From the NCBI GenBank assembly GCA_028281075.1, contig JANQKO010000001.1, positions 1 through 29,306 of the forward strand: a DNA stretch of 29,306 nt. Reading direction: 5' to 3'. The notes under the pieces are model-generated. The model worked only from the letters and a program-made list of their open reading frames with translations, made no database searches and was not told the origin of the DNA. Below, in pieces: positions 16,407 through 24,612 of this stretch; position 1 is the stretch's first letter; each line of letters begins with the position of its first letter. The stretch comes from Alphaproteobacteria bacterium. GTDB taxonomy: Bacteria > Pseudomonadota > Alphaproteobacteria > GCA-2731375. The position numbers and the translations under genes are program-made.

Positions 16407-18421
16407 CCGATCCGACCGACGACACGCCATCGTTCCCGACATTGTTCAGCCCGATCGGGCTGGGCCCGAAGACGGCGCGGAACCGTATCTGGATGACCGC
16501 GCACGCCACCCTGCTGGTGAAGGACCACCTGTTCACGGACGCGCATATCGCCTACTACACGGCCCGCGCCAGGGGCGGCGCGGCGGTGATCACCATGGAG
16601 GCGATGGCGGCGCATCCGACGACCCAGCCCTACAAGGGCAAGGCCTTCGCCTTCGATCCGCGCATGGCCGCGCAGTACCGCAAGCTGGCCGACGCGGTGC
16701 ATGAGTTCGACACGCTGCTGCTGTCGCAGCCCTGGCACCGGGGCCGCCAGACCAACAGCGTGACGAACGGCCTGCCGGTCTGGGCGCCGTCGTCGATTCC
16801 CTGCGGCGTCTATCGCGAGATGCCGCACGTGATGACGGCGCGGGACATCGACGAGATCATCGAGGGCTACCGGCTGTCGGCGCGCTATTCCCGCGAAGGC
16901 GGGCTGGACGGCGTCGAGGTGCATGGCATGTCGCACGGCTACCTGCTGAACCAGTTCCTGTCGCCGGCGACCAACCACCGCAACGACGGCTTCGGCGGCT
17001 CGATCGAGAACCGCATGCGCATCGTCATGGAGATCCTGCAGGCCACCCGCGAGGAAATCGGTCCGGACATGATCATGGGCATGCGGATCAATTCCGACGA
17101 CGGGCACGAGGGCGGGCTGCGGCCCGACGAATGGGCCGATCTGGCGCGCCGGTTCCAGGACACGGGCCTGATCGACTACCTGTCCATGAGCCACGGCACC
17201 TATATCGACCGCATGCTGATCTATCCGACCGCGCCGTCGGCGCACGGCTACCAGTTGGCCGCGACGGCCCGGGTCAAGCAGGCCGTGACCGTGCCGGTCG
17301 TCGGTGTCGGTCGCATCGTCCTTCCGGACGAGGCGGAGCGGTTCCTGGCCGAGGGCAAATGCGACTTCGTCGGCATGGCTCGCGGGCTGGTCGCCGATCC
17401 GAACTGGGGCCTGAAGGCCGCGCGGGGCGAGGCGACGCGCATCCGGCCCTGCGTCGGCGCGAACTGGTGCATGTCGACGATCTTCGCCCAGGCGGCGATC
17501 GGCTGCATCCACAACCCCTCGGCCGGTGCCGAGCTCGACCTCGACGAGGACGCGCTGGCGCCCGCGGCCGCCGCCAAGCGCGTGGCCGTCGTCGGCGGCG
17601 GGCCGGCGGGACTGCGGGCCGCCTGGACGCTGGCGCGGCGCGGCCACCAGGTGACGCTGTTCGAGCGCCGGGTCGAGCTCGGCGGCCAGGTCCGCTGGTG
17701 GGCGAAGGCCGAAAGCCGGCAGGAACTGGTCGACATCGTCGACTGGCTGGCGGCCCGGATCGCGGAAGAGGCGGTCGATATCCGCCTCGGCCACGAGATC
17801 ACGATGGCGGACCTGCAACAGGGCGGCTTCGACGACGTCGTCTTCGCCACCGGATCGACCGGATTGACCCATGGCTGGACCATGCTGCGACCGGAGAAGT
17901 GGGACGGGCCGCCGCTGCCGGGCGCCGACCTGCCGCATGTGCTGAGCTATATGGACCTGCTGGGGTCCGGCCGCCCGGTCGGCGACCGCGTCGTCCTGTT
18001 CGACACCATGGGCGGCCGCCAGGCGGCGGTGACGGCCGAATACCTGGCCCAGAACGGCGCCGAGGTCACCTTCGTCACGCAACTGGGGCAGCCCTCGCCG
18101 GACCTCGCCGGCAGCCGCGATTGGGGCAAGGTGCACGGCATGCTGCGCAAGGCGGGCGTCCGCTTCCTCGTCGACCGCGAGCTGACGGCGATTTCGGCGT
18201 CGTCCGTCACGGTCCGCGACCTCTATACCGGCGAAAGCGAGGAACTGGCGGGCATCGACCAGGTGGTACTGGTGATCGGCGCCGCCGCCAACGACGCGCT
18301 CTATCACGGTCTGGCGGCGCGCGACGGCGGCCCGGCATGCCACCTGATCGGCGACGCCATGGCGCCCCGGCGGGTTAACGACGCCATCCGCGAAGGCGAG
18401 CTGGCCGCCCGCCGGATATGA
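16403..18421 (+). CDS. NADH:flavin oxidoreductase of the trimethylamine-dehydrogenase/N-demethylase type, with altered Fe-S motif
   Basis: A 672-residue enzyme with an FMN barrel (about 1-345), a cluster-binding segment, and an FAD/NAD-binding domain beginning V-V-G-G-G-P-A-G (396-403). The barrel loop V-H-G-M-S-H-G-Y-L-L-N-Q-F-L-S-P and G-F-G-G-S-I-E-N-R are intact. The cluster segment reads C350-V-G-A353-N-W-C356-x11-C368: where the family usually has a second Cys there is Ala353, coded GCG. A Cys-to-Ala pattern of this kind also occurs, as I recall, in demethylases acting on N-methylproline or dimethylglycine, so it may mark that branch rather than damage. It starts inside the stop of the ATPase gene, so its substrate is probably the compound imported by the transporter or a product of the dioxygenase. 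Confidence 0.88.
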   Translation: MTDPTDDTPSFPTLFSPIGLGPKTARNRIWMTAHATLLVKDHLFTDAHIAYYTARARGGAAVITMEAMAAHPTTQPYKGKAFAFDPRMAAQYRKLADAVHEFDTLLLSQPWHRGRQTNSVTNGLPVWAPSSIPCGVYREMPHVMTARDIDEIIEGYRLSARYSREGGLDGVEVHGMSHGYLLNQFLSPATNHRNDGFGGSIENRMRIVMEILQATREEIGPDMIMGMRINSDDGHEGGLRPDEWADLARRFQDTGLIDYLSMSHGTYIDRMLIYPTAPSAHGYQLAATARVKQAVTVPVVGVGRIVLPDEAERFLAEGKCDFVGMARGLVADPNWGLKAARGEATRIRPCVGANWCMSTIFAQAAIGCIHNPSAGAELDLDEDALAPAAAAKRVAVVGGGPAGLRAAWTLARRGHQVTLFERRVELGGQVRWWAKAESRQELVDIVDWLAARIAEEAVDIRLGHEITMADLQQGGFDDVVFATGSTGLTHGWTMLRPEKWDGPPLPGADLPHVLSYMDLLGSGRPVGDRVVLFDTMGGRQAAVTAEYLAQNGAEVTFVTQLGQPSPDLAGSRDWGKVHGMLRKAGVRFLVDRELTAISASSVTVRDLYTGESEELAGIDQVVLVIGAAANDALYHGLAARDGGPACHLIGDAMAPRRVNDAIREGELAARRI

Positions 18422-18472
18422 GCCCGGCGGCGCGCCGACATCCATGAAGGCACAATCAGGAAAGAGACGGAC

Positions 18473-18877
18473 ATGACACCAGAAGGCAAGGCCGAACTCG
18501 ACAAGATCCGCGCGGTTCGCGGCTATACGCTGCCCGTTCACGACTACCTGGCGGAGCTCGATCCGGAAATGCTGCGCCGCTATGGCGATCTGGCCTCCTA
18601 TGCGCTGTTCGGCGACGCCGACGAGCGGCCCATGGACCTGAAGACCCGGTTCCTGGTGCTGGTCGGCGTGACCACCGCCGTCAAGGGCGACCGCGAGGGC
18701 GTCGAATGGGCGGCGGCGCGGGCGATCCAGAACGGCGCGACCTGGCACGAGGTCTACGAGGCCGCGTTCATGGCCGCGCTGCCGGCCGGCATCCCGGCCT
18801 TCGAGGCGTCCTGCCGCGCCTTCAACGAGATGAAGAAGGGCGAGGGCTGGGTGGACGTGGAGGTGCCCGAGGCATGA
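18473..18877 (+). CDS. Carboxymuconolactone decarboxylase-like (AhpD-fold) protein
   Basis: A 134-residue all-helical protein of the CMD family, about the usual length. The core F-L-V-L-V-G-V-T-T-A-V-K-G and A-A-R-A-I-Q-N-G-A-T-W-H-E-V-Y-E-A-A matches the family's helix pair, but the CxxC redox pair of AhpD is absent and its usual His position is Ala. It may therefore be a non-redox decarboxylase, lactonase-like or structural protein. It lies 51 bases after the oxidoreductase; AGGAAAG before ATG 18473 is a reasonable ribosome site. Its stop overlaps the methyltransferase start (ATGA). Confidence 0.8.
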   Translation: MTPEGKAELDKIRAVRGYTLPVHDYLAELDPEMLRRYGDLASYALFGDADERPMDLKTRFLVLVGVTTAVKGDREGVEWAAARAIQNGATWHEVYEAAFMAALPAGIPAFEASCRAFNEMKKGEGWVDVEVPEA

Positions 18878-19977
18878 CCGGCCGCGACGCGGGGGGCCAT
18901 GACATGGACCTGGCGCTCAGCCGGCCGCGTCAGGCCCGGCTCGACATGATCGAGGGCCTGAAGAACTTCGTCGCCGCCGAGGTCGTGCCGGCGTTGCGCC
19001 GGGACTTCGACGCCTGGACCGAAAGCCGCAAGCCGTCGGCGGCGCAGTTGCGGGACCGGACGTTCATGGCCGGGCACCTGGAGCGGACGCCGTTGTACCA
19101 GTCGTCGCGTGGCCTGCAGCGCCTGAGCCAGGAAGCCATGTGGCGCGAGGTGGTCGACGGCCTGTCCGAACGCCGCCCGGAGATCGAGGCCGCGCTGGAC
19201 GCGCCCTGCGACGCGCCGGGATCGCTGGTCCTGGACCCGGCGCTGCAAATGCCGCGCTATTTCGACGCCAACGAGTTTCATCTGCAGCCCGGGAACTATC
19301 ATCGCGACGGGCTGGCGGGCCCGGTCTACGAGCTCGGCGTCGCCACCTACACCATGCACCGCTATGGCCGGGCCGGCGACGAGATGGGTCGGGCGCTGCT
19401 CTCGGTGCTGCCCGAGCGCGACTACGGCCGTGTGCTCTATCTCGGCTGCGGTCCCGCCTACAAGTCATACCCCATCGTCGATGCCTTCCCGCGGGCCGAG
19501 CATGTCGGCATCGACCTGGCGGCGCCGATGCTGAAATACGCCCGGCACCGCGCTGCGGCGCACGGCCGCCCGATCCACTTCCGGCAGATGAACGCCGAAG
19601 CGTTGGACTTCGACGACGGCGCCTTCGATCTGGTCTATTGCATCCTGCTGCTGCACGAGGTGCCGACCCGGGCGGTCTTGAACATCGTCGCCGAGGCGGC
19701 GCGGGTTCTGGCGCCGGGCGGCGTGTTCTGCAACCTGGAGCTGCCGGACTATGACAGCCTCGATCCGTTGAGCGCCTATCTGATGGATTGGGACACGCGG
19801 CATAACGGCGAACCGTACTGGCGCGCCTATCACGAGATGGACCTGGTCGGCGCCTGCCGGGATGCCGGCCTGGCGGCCGACATGGTCGAGGCCCATTCGG
19901 AATGGGGCGGGGCCAAGGGCAACTATATGGGCCGGTTCGCCTACCACGTCACCACGGGCCGGAAGCCGGCGGCCTGA
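18874..19977 (+). CDS. SAM-dependent methyltransferase (class I)
   Basis: A 367-residue protein. The C-terminal half is a Rossmann-type methyltransferase: motif I V-L-Y-L-G-C-G-P-A-Y-K-S (187-198), an acidic Asp214 after the second strand (V-G-I-D-L), motif II-like F-D-L-V-Y-C-I-L-L-L-H-E-V (251-263) and A-P-G-G-V-F at 280-285. The first 160 residues are a helical extension that I do not recognise; it may bind the substrate. A methyltransferase inside a catabolic operon is unusual, unless a methyl group is moved as part of the pathway or a product is detoxified. Start ATG 18874 is in an ATGA overlap with the CMD-like gene. Confidence 0.88.
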   Translation: MTGRDAGGHDMDLALSRPRQARLDMIEGLKNFVAAEVVPALRRDFDAWTESRKPSAAQLRDRTFMAGHLERTPLYQSSRGLQRLSQEAMWREVVDGLSERRPEIEAALDAPCDAPGSLVLDPALQMPRYFDANEFHLQPGNYHRDGLAGPVYELGVATYTMHRYGRAGDEMGRALLSVLPERDYGRVLYLGCGPAYKSYPIVDAFPRAEHVGIDLAAPMLKYARHRAAAHGRPIHFRQMNAEALDFDDGAFDLVYCILLLHEVPTRAVLNIVAEAARVLAPGGVFCNLELPDYDSLDPLSAYLMDWDTRHNGEPYWRAYHEMDLVGACRDAGLAADMVEAHSEWGGAKGNYMGRFAYHVTTGRKPAA

Positions 19978-19980
19978 ACG

Positions 19981-20256
19981 ATGGCGCGGCGGACGGACTA
20001 TCTGGCCGACGTCTCGAAGACCGACCTGATGCGGGTGGTCGTGGCGCTGGCGACCGAGGTCTTCGAGCTGCGCGACCGTCAACGGGCGCTGGAGGCGGTC
20101 CTGCGGGCGGACGGCGCCGACCTGTCGGCCCTCGACGCCGCGGTCGAGCCGGCCGCCTTCGACCCGGACCGCCGGGCCGAACGGGACGGCTTCGTCGCCC
20201 GCGTGTTCGCGGCCCTGCGGCAGCCGGTGGATAGACACGCGGACGGGGCGGGCTGA
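19981..20256 (+). CDS. Small hypothetical protein, last gene of the plus-strand operon
   Basis: A 91-residue, highly charged, mostly helical protein that I do not recognise. The middle (V-F-E-L-R-D-R-Q-R-A-L-E-A-V-L) could form a short coiled coil; there is no Cys, signal peptide or membrane segment. It starts 3 bases after the methyltransferase stop and has the same base composition and frame quality as its neighbours, so it is probably a real gene and may be a partner of the methyltransferase or the oxidoreductase. No Shine-Dalgarno is evident, so coupling with the upstream gene is likely. Confidence 0.6.
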   Translation: MARRTDYLADVSKTDLMRVVVALATEVFELRDRQRALEAVLRADGADLSALDAAVEPAAFDPDRRAERDGFVARVFAALRQPVDRHADGAG

Positions 20257-20274
20257 GCCGATCGCCGCGACCCC

Positions 20275-20292
20275 GAACCCGCCCCTGGGTTC
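20275..20292. terminator. Short hairpin between convergent genes
   Basis: GAACCC (20275-20280) and GGGTTC (20287-20292) pair perfectly around GCCCCT in the 34-base gap between the end of the plus-strand operon and the end of the SDR gene on the other strand. Its last bases overlap the SDR stop codon. No T-run follows on either strand, so a role as bidirectional terminator is only suggested by position. Confidence 0.3.
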
Positions 20293-21052
20293 AGAGCTGC
20301 ACGCCCCGGGTCAGCGCGCCGTCCACCACCAGGTTGGTGCCCATGACGAAGCTGGCGGCGGGGCTGGCCAGGAAGACGACGGCGCGGGCGATTTCCTCCG
20401 GCGTCGCCATCCGGCCGGTCGGGTTCAGCGCCAGGGCTTCCTTGAAGAAGTCCGGGTTGCCCTTTTCGATCTGCTGCCAGACACCACCGTCGAAATAGGT
20501 GTTGCCGGGCGACACGCTGTTGGCGCGAATGCCCTTGCCGGCCAGTTGGAAGGCCAGGCCCTGGGTATAGTGGATCAGCGCCGCCTTGAAGGCGCCGTAG
20601 GGTCCGGCCGTGAAGTCGATCTCCCGGCCCGAGACGCTGGAGACCGTCACCACCGCGGCCGCCGCGCTGCGTTCCAGGAACGGCGTCGCGGCTTCGACCA
20701 TGCGCACGCTGTGCATCAGGTCGACCTCGAAGCTCTTGCGCCAGCTCTCCTCGTCGGTGCCGATGGCCAGCGCGCTGACATTGGCGATGACGATGTCGAT
20801 GCCGCCGAGCTGTTCCGCCGCGCCGGCGACCCAGGCTTCCAGGGCCGCCGCGTCGGCCACGTCGCAGGCCTGCCCGAACGCCGGCACGCCCTTCGCCGAC
20901 AGCGCCGCCACCGCCGCGCCGACCTCGTCCGCGTCGCGGGCGCAGATCGAGACGCCGGCGCCGTCGTCGGCCAGTGTCTCGGCGATCGCGCGTCCGATGC
21001 CCTTGGTGCCGCCGCTCACCACGGCGCGTAATCCCTTCAGTCCGAGGTCCAT
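20291..21052 (-). CDS. Short-chain dehydrogenase/reductase (classical SDR)
   Basis: A 253-residue NAD(P)-dependent oxidoreductase. The cofactor site is G14-G15-T-K-G-I-G20, Asn91 follows I-V-I-A, and the catalytic residues are Ser139, Tyr152 and Lys156 (YGAFK). The Arg39 at the end of strand 2 (S-I-C-A-R-D) favours NADPH. It resembles 3-oxoacyl-ACP-reductase-like members but has a longer loop before N-P-T-G-R. GGAGGAG and AAAGGAAC precede ATG 21052. It stands alone on the minus strand between the two large operons and faces away from the amide operon, so its pathway is not known; it could serve either neighbour. Confidence 0.9.
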   Translation of the reverse strand: MDLGLKGLRAVVSGGTKGIGRAIAETLADDGAGVSICARDADEVGAAVAALSAKGVPAFGQACDVADAAALEAWVAGAAEQLGGIDIVIANVSALAIGTDEESWRKSFEVDLMHSVRMVEAATPFLERSAAAAVVTVSSVSGREIDFTAGPYGAFKAALIHYTQGLAFQLAGKGIRANSVSPGNTYFDGGVWQQIEKGNPDFFKEALALNPTGRMATPEEIARAVVFLASPAASFVMGTNLVVDGALTRGVQL

Positions 21053-21120
21053 GTTCCTTTCTCCTCCGCGATAGGTGCTACCGGCCAAAAACGATTCTTG
21101 AACGATCTCTCGGACAAGGA

Positions 21121-21210
21121 TCACCGCCAAGGCGCAAAGACACCAAGAAACCGGCAATGCGACCACCGTGCCGGCCGCGTGATCTTGGTGCCTTGGCGTC
21201 TTGGCGGTGA
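21121..21210. repeat. Long imperfect inverted repeat (REP-like), probable terminator of the amide operon
   Basis: The arms 21121-21148 and 21183-21210 are 28 bases each and complementary except for three positions, separated by 34 bases that contain a smaller CCGGC/GCCGG pair. The sequence CTTGGCGTCTTGGCGGTGA with its complement belongs to a type of palindromic repeat that is dispersed in many bacterial genomes. It lies after the last gene of the amide operon (minus strand) and before the SDR gene, so it would form a large hairpin in the operon's transcript. No T-run follows. Role as terminator or mRNA-end stabiliser is inferred. Confidence 0.75.
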
Positions 21211-21248
21211 CATCCGCTGCCTTGTTGGTGCCATTTCGGGCCGGGCCC

Positions 21249-21962
21249 TCAGATCAGCAGGCTCTGGCGCACGGTGTTCCGGTCGGCGAGCTGCGCGGCG
21301 TCGATATGGGCGTCGATGCGCCCCTTCTCGACGACATAGCAGCGTTCGCTCAAGGTCATGATCGTGTCCAGGTTCTGTTCGACGAACAGGATGGTGCAGC
21401 CCAGCTCGTCCCGGATCGATTTCAACGCCGCGCAGATCATCTGCGCGATCGACGGCTGAATGCCCTCCGACGGCTCGTCCAGCAGCAGCAGCGACGGATT
21501 GCCGATCAGTGCCCGGCCGATGGCGAGCTGCTGCTGTTCGCCGCCGCTCATGGTGCCGGCCGCCTGGCCCCGGCGCTCCTGCAGGCGCGGGAAATAGTCG
21601 TAGACCATGTCGGCGAGCTTGCGGCCCTTCGGTCCGCCGATCAGCTCGCCGACCTGGAGGTTCTCCGCCACCGTGAGGCGCGGAAAGACCTCGCGGCCCT
21701 GCGGAATGTAGCCGATCCCCAGCCGTGCCCGCGCGTCCGGCGTCAGCCGGGTGATATCCCGGTCGAGATAGCGGATCCGGCCGGCCGTGACCCGAAGCTG
21801 GCCCATCAGGCAGCGCAGGATCGTCGTCTTGCCGACGCCGTTGCGGCCGATCAGGCTGACGATCTCGCCGCGTCCGACCCGCAGCTCCACACCCTGCAGG
21901 ATCGGCGTCGGTCCGTAGCCGGCATGCAGTCCGGTCACCGACAGCACGGGCTCAGTCGACAT
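21249..21962 (-). CDS. ABC transporter ATP-binding protein, LivF/UrtE type
   Basis: A 237-residue ATPase of a branched-chain-amino-acid/urea-amide-type importer. Walker A is GRNGVGKT (39-46), the signature MSGGE at 138-142, Walker B LLLLDEP about 157-163. The ending with V-E-Q-N-L-D-T-I-M and R-C-Y-V-V-E-K-G-R-I is closer to urea-transporter UrtE than to LivF, by my reading. ATG 21962 overlaps the preceding ATPase gene by 11 bases. It is the last gene of the seven-gene operon. Confidence 0.9.
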   Translation of the reverse strand: MSTEPVLSVTGLHAGYGPTPILQGVELRVGRGEIVSLIGRNGVGKTTILRCLMGQLRVTAGRIRYLDRDITRLTPDARARLGIGYIPQGREVFPRLTVAENLQVGELIGGPKGRKLADMVYDYFPRLQERRGQAAGTMSGGEQQQLAIGRALIGNPSLLLLDEPSEGIQPSIAQMICAALKSIRDELGCTILFVEQNLDTIMTLSERCYVVEKGRIDAHIDAAQLADRNTVRQSLLI

Positions 21963-22674
21963 CGGTCTTCCCGAGATAGATCTCGGCGACGCGCGGGTCG
22001 GCGATGATCCTGTCGATGGAATCCTGGGCGAAGACGCGCCCCAGATGCAGCACCGTGACGCGCTGGGCGATCTGCCGGATGAAGGCCATGTCGTGCTCGA
22101 CCACCAGGATGGTCATGCCCGACGCGTTCAGCCGCTGGATCAGTTCGCCGGTGCGGAAGGTTTCGTCCGTCGACATGCCCGCGGTCGGCTCGTCCAGCAG
22201 CAGGAGGCGCGGCTGCAGGGCCAGCGCCATGCCGATCTCCAGCCACTGCTGCTGGCCGTGCGACAGCTCGCCGGCCGGCTTGCCGGCCTGTTCCTCCAGC
22301 TCCAGCAGGGCCAGCAGCCGGCGCATCTCGGCCTCGATCCCGGTCCGTGGCAGCCGGCGCTGCAGCGCGATCACCAGGTTCTGCGATACCGGCAGGTCGC
22401 GAAACACGCTCGGGACCTGCATCTTGATGCTCATGCCGTGCAGCACGCGCTCGAACGGCTTCTGCCGGGTCACGTCGACGCCCTGGAACATGACCCGCCC
22501 GGCGGACGGGTCGTAGGTGCCCAGCAGCAGCTTGAACAAGGTGCTCTTGCCGGCGCCGTTGGGGCCGATCAGGCAGTGGATCTCGCCGTCCTCGATCGCC
22601 AGGTCGACATCCGCGACGGCGGCGAGGCCGCCGAACCGCTTGTGCAGGCCGCGCGCCTCCAGGATCGCGGTCAT
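21952..22674 (-). CDS. ABC transporter ATP-binding protein, LivG/UrtD type
   Basis: A 240-residue ATPase, partner of the preceding entry. Walker A GPNGAGKS (37-44), Walker B LLLLDEP (157-163), switch VEHD. The signature is LSHGQ (137-141) with Q-Q-W-L-E-I-G-M after it, a form typical of urea-type (UrtD) proteins rather than the LSxGxQR of amino-acid LivG. With the formamidase and amidase upstream this supports transport of amides or urea. It overlaps the permease gene by 4 bases (ATGA). Confidence 0.9.
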   Translation of the reverse strand: MTAILEARGLHKRFGGLAAVADVDLAIEDGEIHCLIGPNGAGKSTLFKLLLGTYDPSAGRVMFQGVDVTRQKPFERVLHGMSIKMQVPSVFRDLPVSQNLVIALQRRLPRTGIEAEMRRLLALLELEEQAGKPAGELSHGQQQWLEIGMALALQPRLLLLDEPTAGMSTDETFRTGELIQRLNASGMTILVVEHDMAFIRQIAQRVTVLHLGRVFAQDSIDRIIADPRVAEIYLGKTDVD

Positions 22675-23726
22675 GGCGCCGGTCCCGCGGTGGCCCGGGC
22701 ATGCAGCCGCCTGATCAGCCGGCCGATCTCGACCATCAGCCCCGTGGGCATGAACAGCACGGTCGCCAGCAGCACGGCCCCCATCAGGATCAAGGCGTAT
22801 TGCTGGCTGTAGATGGTGATGGTCTGGAACGCCAGCAGCAACGTGAAGGTGCCGACCAGCGTCGCCGTCAGGTCGCTGCGGCCGCTGAACGCGACCCAGA
22901 TGATCGGCATGGCGGCCGCCGGCAGGCCCATGCTGGCGGGTGTGATGAACTGGCCCCAGGCGGTATAGAGGACGCCGCTGAGGCCGGCCAGCGCGCTGCC
23001 GATGACGAAGGCCGCGAGCTGGAACTTACGGACGTCGTAGCCCAGCAGCTCGGCCCGCAGCGGGTCCTCGCGGATCGCCACCAGGACGTTGCCGAAGCGG
23101 CCGTTCACCAGCAGGCGCAGGCCGAGATAGACGGCCAGCAGCAGCAGCAGCACGAAATAGTAGAGCGCCGTGTCCTCGAGATAGATCGGGCCGCCGAACC
23201 AGGGCAGCTCCAGCGGCGACATGCCGCCCATGCCGTTGAAGCCGTTCAGCCGGGCCTTGCCGATGGCCCATTCCGGCCCGGCCGTCTGGTGCAGGAAGGC
23301 GGCCAGCGCCAGGGTCGTCGCGAAGGTGACGATGCCGAAGAAGACGCCGCCGACGCGGCCGTAGATCATGAAATAGCCGAGCACGGCGGCCGAGACCGCG
23401 GCCAGCGACACGGCGCAGAGCAGCGCGACGAAGGTCAGGCCGCCGCTGGCGCCGATATTGATCGCGATGACGCCATAGCCATAGCCGGCGATGCCGAAGA
23501 ACGCCGTCTGTCCGAACGACAGGATGCCGGTATAGCCCCACATCAGCGACAGGCCGAGGGCCATGAAGATCCAGATCAGGAAATAGGCCGAGTTGCCGAC
23601 GTCGTAGGGATCGGCCCAGGCCGGATAGATCAGCGCCCCGGCCAGCACCACGGCGAAGCTGATCCAGAACGCCCGGCCGTTGCCCAGCGTCTGCGGTCCG
23701 TTCAGCGCCTGCAGCCGGTCGCGCAT
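22671..23726 (-). CDS. ABC transporter permease, LivM/UrtC type
   Basis: A 351-residue inner-membrane protein with about ten hydrophobic segments, the first at about 19-38. Landmarks of the family are G-Y-T-G-I-L-S-F-G-Q-T-A-F-F-G-I-A-G-Y and A-I-R-E-D-P-L-R-A-E-L-L-G-Y (the loop facing the ATPases). ATG 23726 shares a base with the stop of the LivH gene (TGATG). Forms the channel with the LivH/UrtB-type permease. Confidence 0.9.
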   Translation of the reverse strand: MRDRLQALNGPQTLGNGRAFWISFAVVLAGALIYPAWADPYDVGNSAYFLIWIFMALGLSLMWGYTGILSFGQTAFFGIAGYGYGVIAINIGASGGLTFVALLCAVSLAAVSAAVLGYFMIYGRVGGVFFGIVTFATTLALAAFLHQTAGPEWAIGKARLNGFNGMGGMSPLELPWFGGPIYLEDTALYYFVLLLLLAVYLGLRLLVNGRFGNVLVAIREDPLRAELLGYDVRKFQLAAFVIGSALAGLSGVLYTAWGQFITPASMGLPAAAMPIIWVAFSGRSDLTATLVGTFTLLLAFQTITIYSQQYALILMGAVLLATVLFMPTGLMVEIGRLIRRLHARATAGPAP

Positions 23727-24592
23727 CAGCGGTTCCGGCGCAGCAGCCAGCCCGACACGCCCTCGGGCAGCACCCGGATCACCAGGATCACCGCGATCAG
23801 CATGCCGATCTGGCCGATGATCTGGCCCTGCCAGGCGTTCAGCGCCGTGCGGATCGCGCCCAGCACCATGGCCGCCGGCACCGTGCCGATCAGCACGTTG
23901 GCGCCGCCGACGACGACGGTGACGAAGGCCTCGACGATGAAGGTGATGCCCATGGTCGGGATCAGCGTCATGGTCGGCGCGTAGAGCGCCCCGCACAGGC
24001 CGGCAAGCGCCGCGCCGACACCGAAACTGGTGGCATAGATCCAGGGCGTGCGGACGCCCAGCGCGCGCGCCATCTGCGGGTTCTGCATCGTCGCCCGCGC
24101 GAGCACGCCGTAGCGCGTCCGCATGAACAGCAGGTAGAGCGCCAGCATCACCAGCACGGCCGCCGCGAACAGCACCAGCCGGTAGCTGGAGAAGGTGTAT
24201 TCGCCGACCTGGAAGCTGCCTTCCGGCGTGCCGATCCCGGCCCAGCTCGAGCCCAGCGTGACCAGCATGCCCTGGGTCACGATCAGGCTGATGCCCCAGG
24301 TCGCCAGGATCGAGTCGAGCGGCCGGTTATACAGCCGGTGGATGACGGTGCGTTCCAGGATCACGCCGATGATGCCGGCGGTCAGCGCGCCCAGGGCCTG
24401 CGCCACCGGCAGGGGCAGCCCCTGCTGCACGCCGGCGACGGTCACGTAGATGCCGCAGGTGATGAACTCGCCATGCGCCAGGTTGATGATGCCCATCATG
24501 CCGAAGATGATCGCCAGCCCGGCGGCGGCCAGCACCAGAAAGGCGAACACGTCGGCGAACTGGAACAGTATCGAGAAGATCTCGGCGAACAT
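23726..24592 (-). CDS. ABC transporter permease, LivH/UrtB type
   Basis: A 288-residue inner-membrane permease with about eight hydrophobic segments. The family stretch G-M-M-G-I-I-N-L-A-H-G-E-F at about 31-43 is intact, as are the R-A-T-M-Q-N-P-Q-M-A-R-A-L-G loop (about 171-184) and the region V-V-V-G-G-A-N-V-L-I-G-T-V near the C-terminus. It is the first membrane gene after the binding protein, 80 bases downstream of it and behind a strong hairpin. No unusual features. Confidence 0.9.
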   Translation of the reverse strand: MFAEIFSILFQFADVFAFLVLAAAGLAIIFGMMGIINLAHGEFITCGIYVTVAGVQQGLPLPVAQALGALTAGIIGVILERTVIHRLYNRPLDSILATWGISLIVTQGMLVTLGSSWAGIGTPEGSFQVGEYTFSSYRLVLFAAAVLVMLALYLLFMRTRYGVLARATMQNPQMARALGVRTPWIYATSFGVGAALAGLCGALYAPTMTLIPTMGITFIVEAFVTVVVGGANVLIGTVPAAMVLGAIRTALNAWQGQIIGQIGMLIAVILVIRVLPEGVSGWLLRRNR

Positions 24593-24612
24593 CGATTCTC
24601 CGGCGGCGACCG

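Noticed and set aside
16148..18748. Very long open frame on the minus strand opposite the flavin oxidoreductase, and similar long frames at 5438-7285 and 25900-28602 on the plus strand
   Set aside because: They are opposite strong family-matched genes in very GC-rich DNA. Their translations are rich in Arg, Ala, Gly, Pro and His with no domain features.
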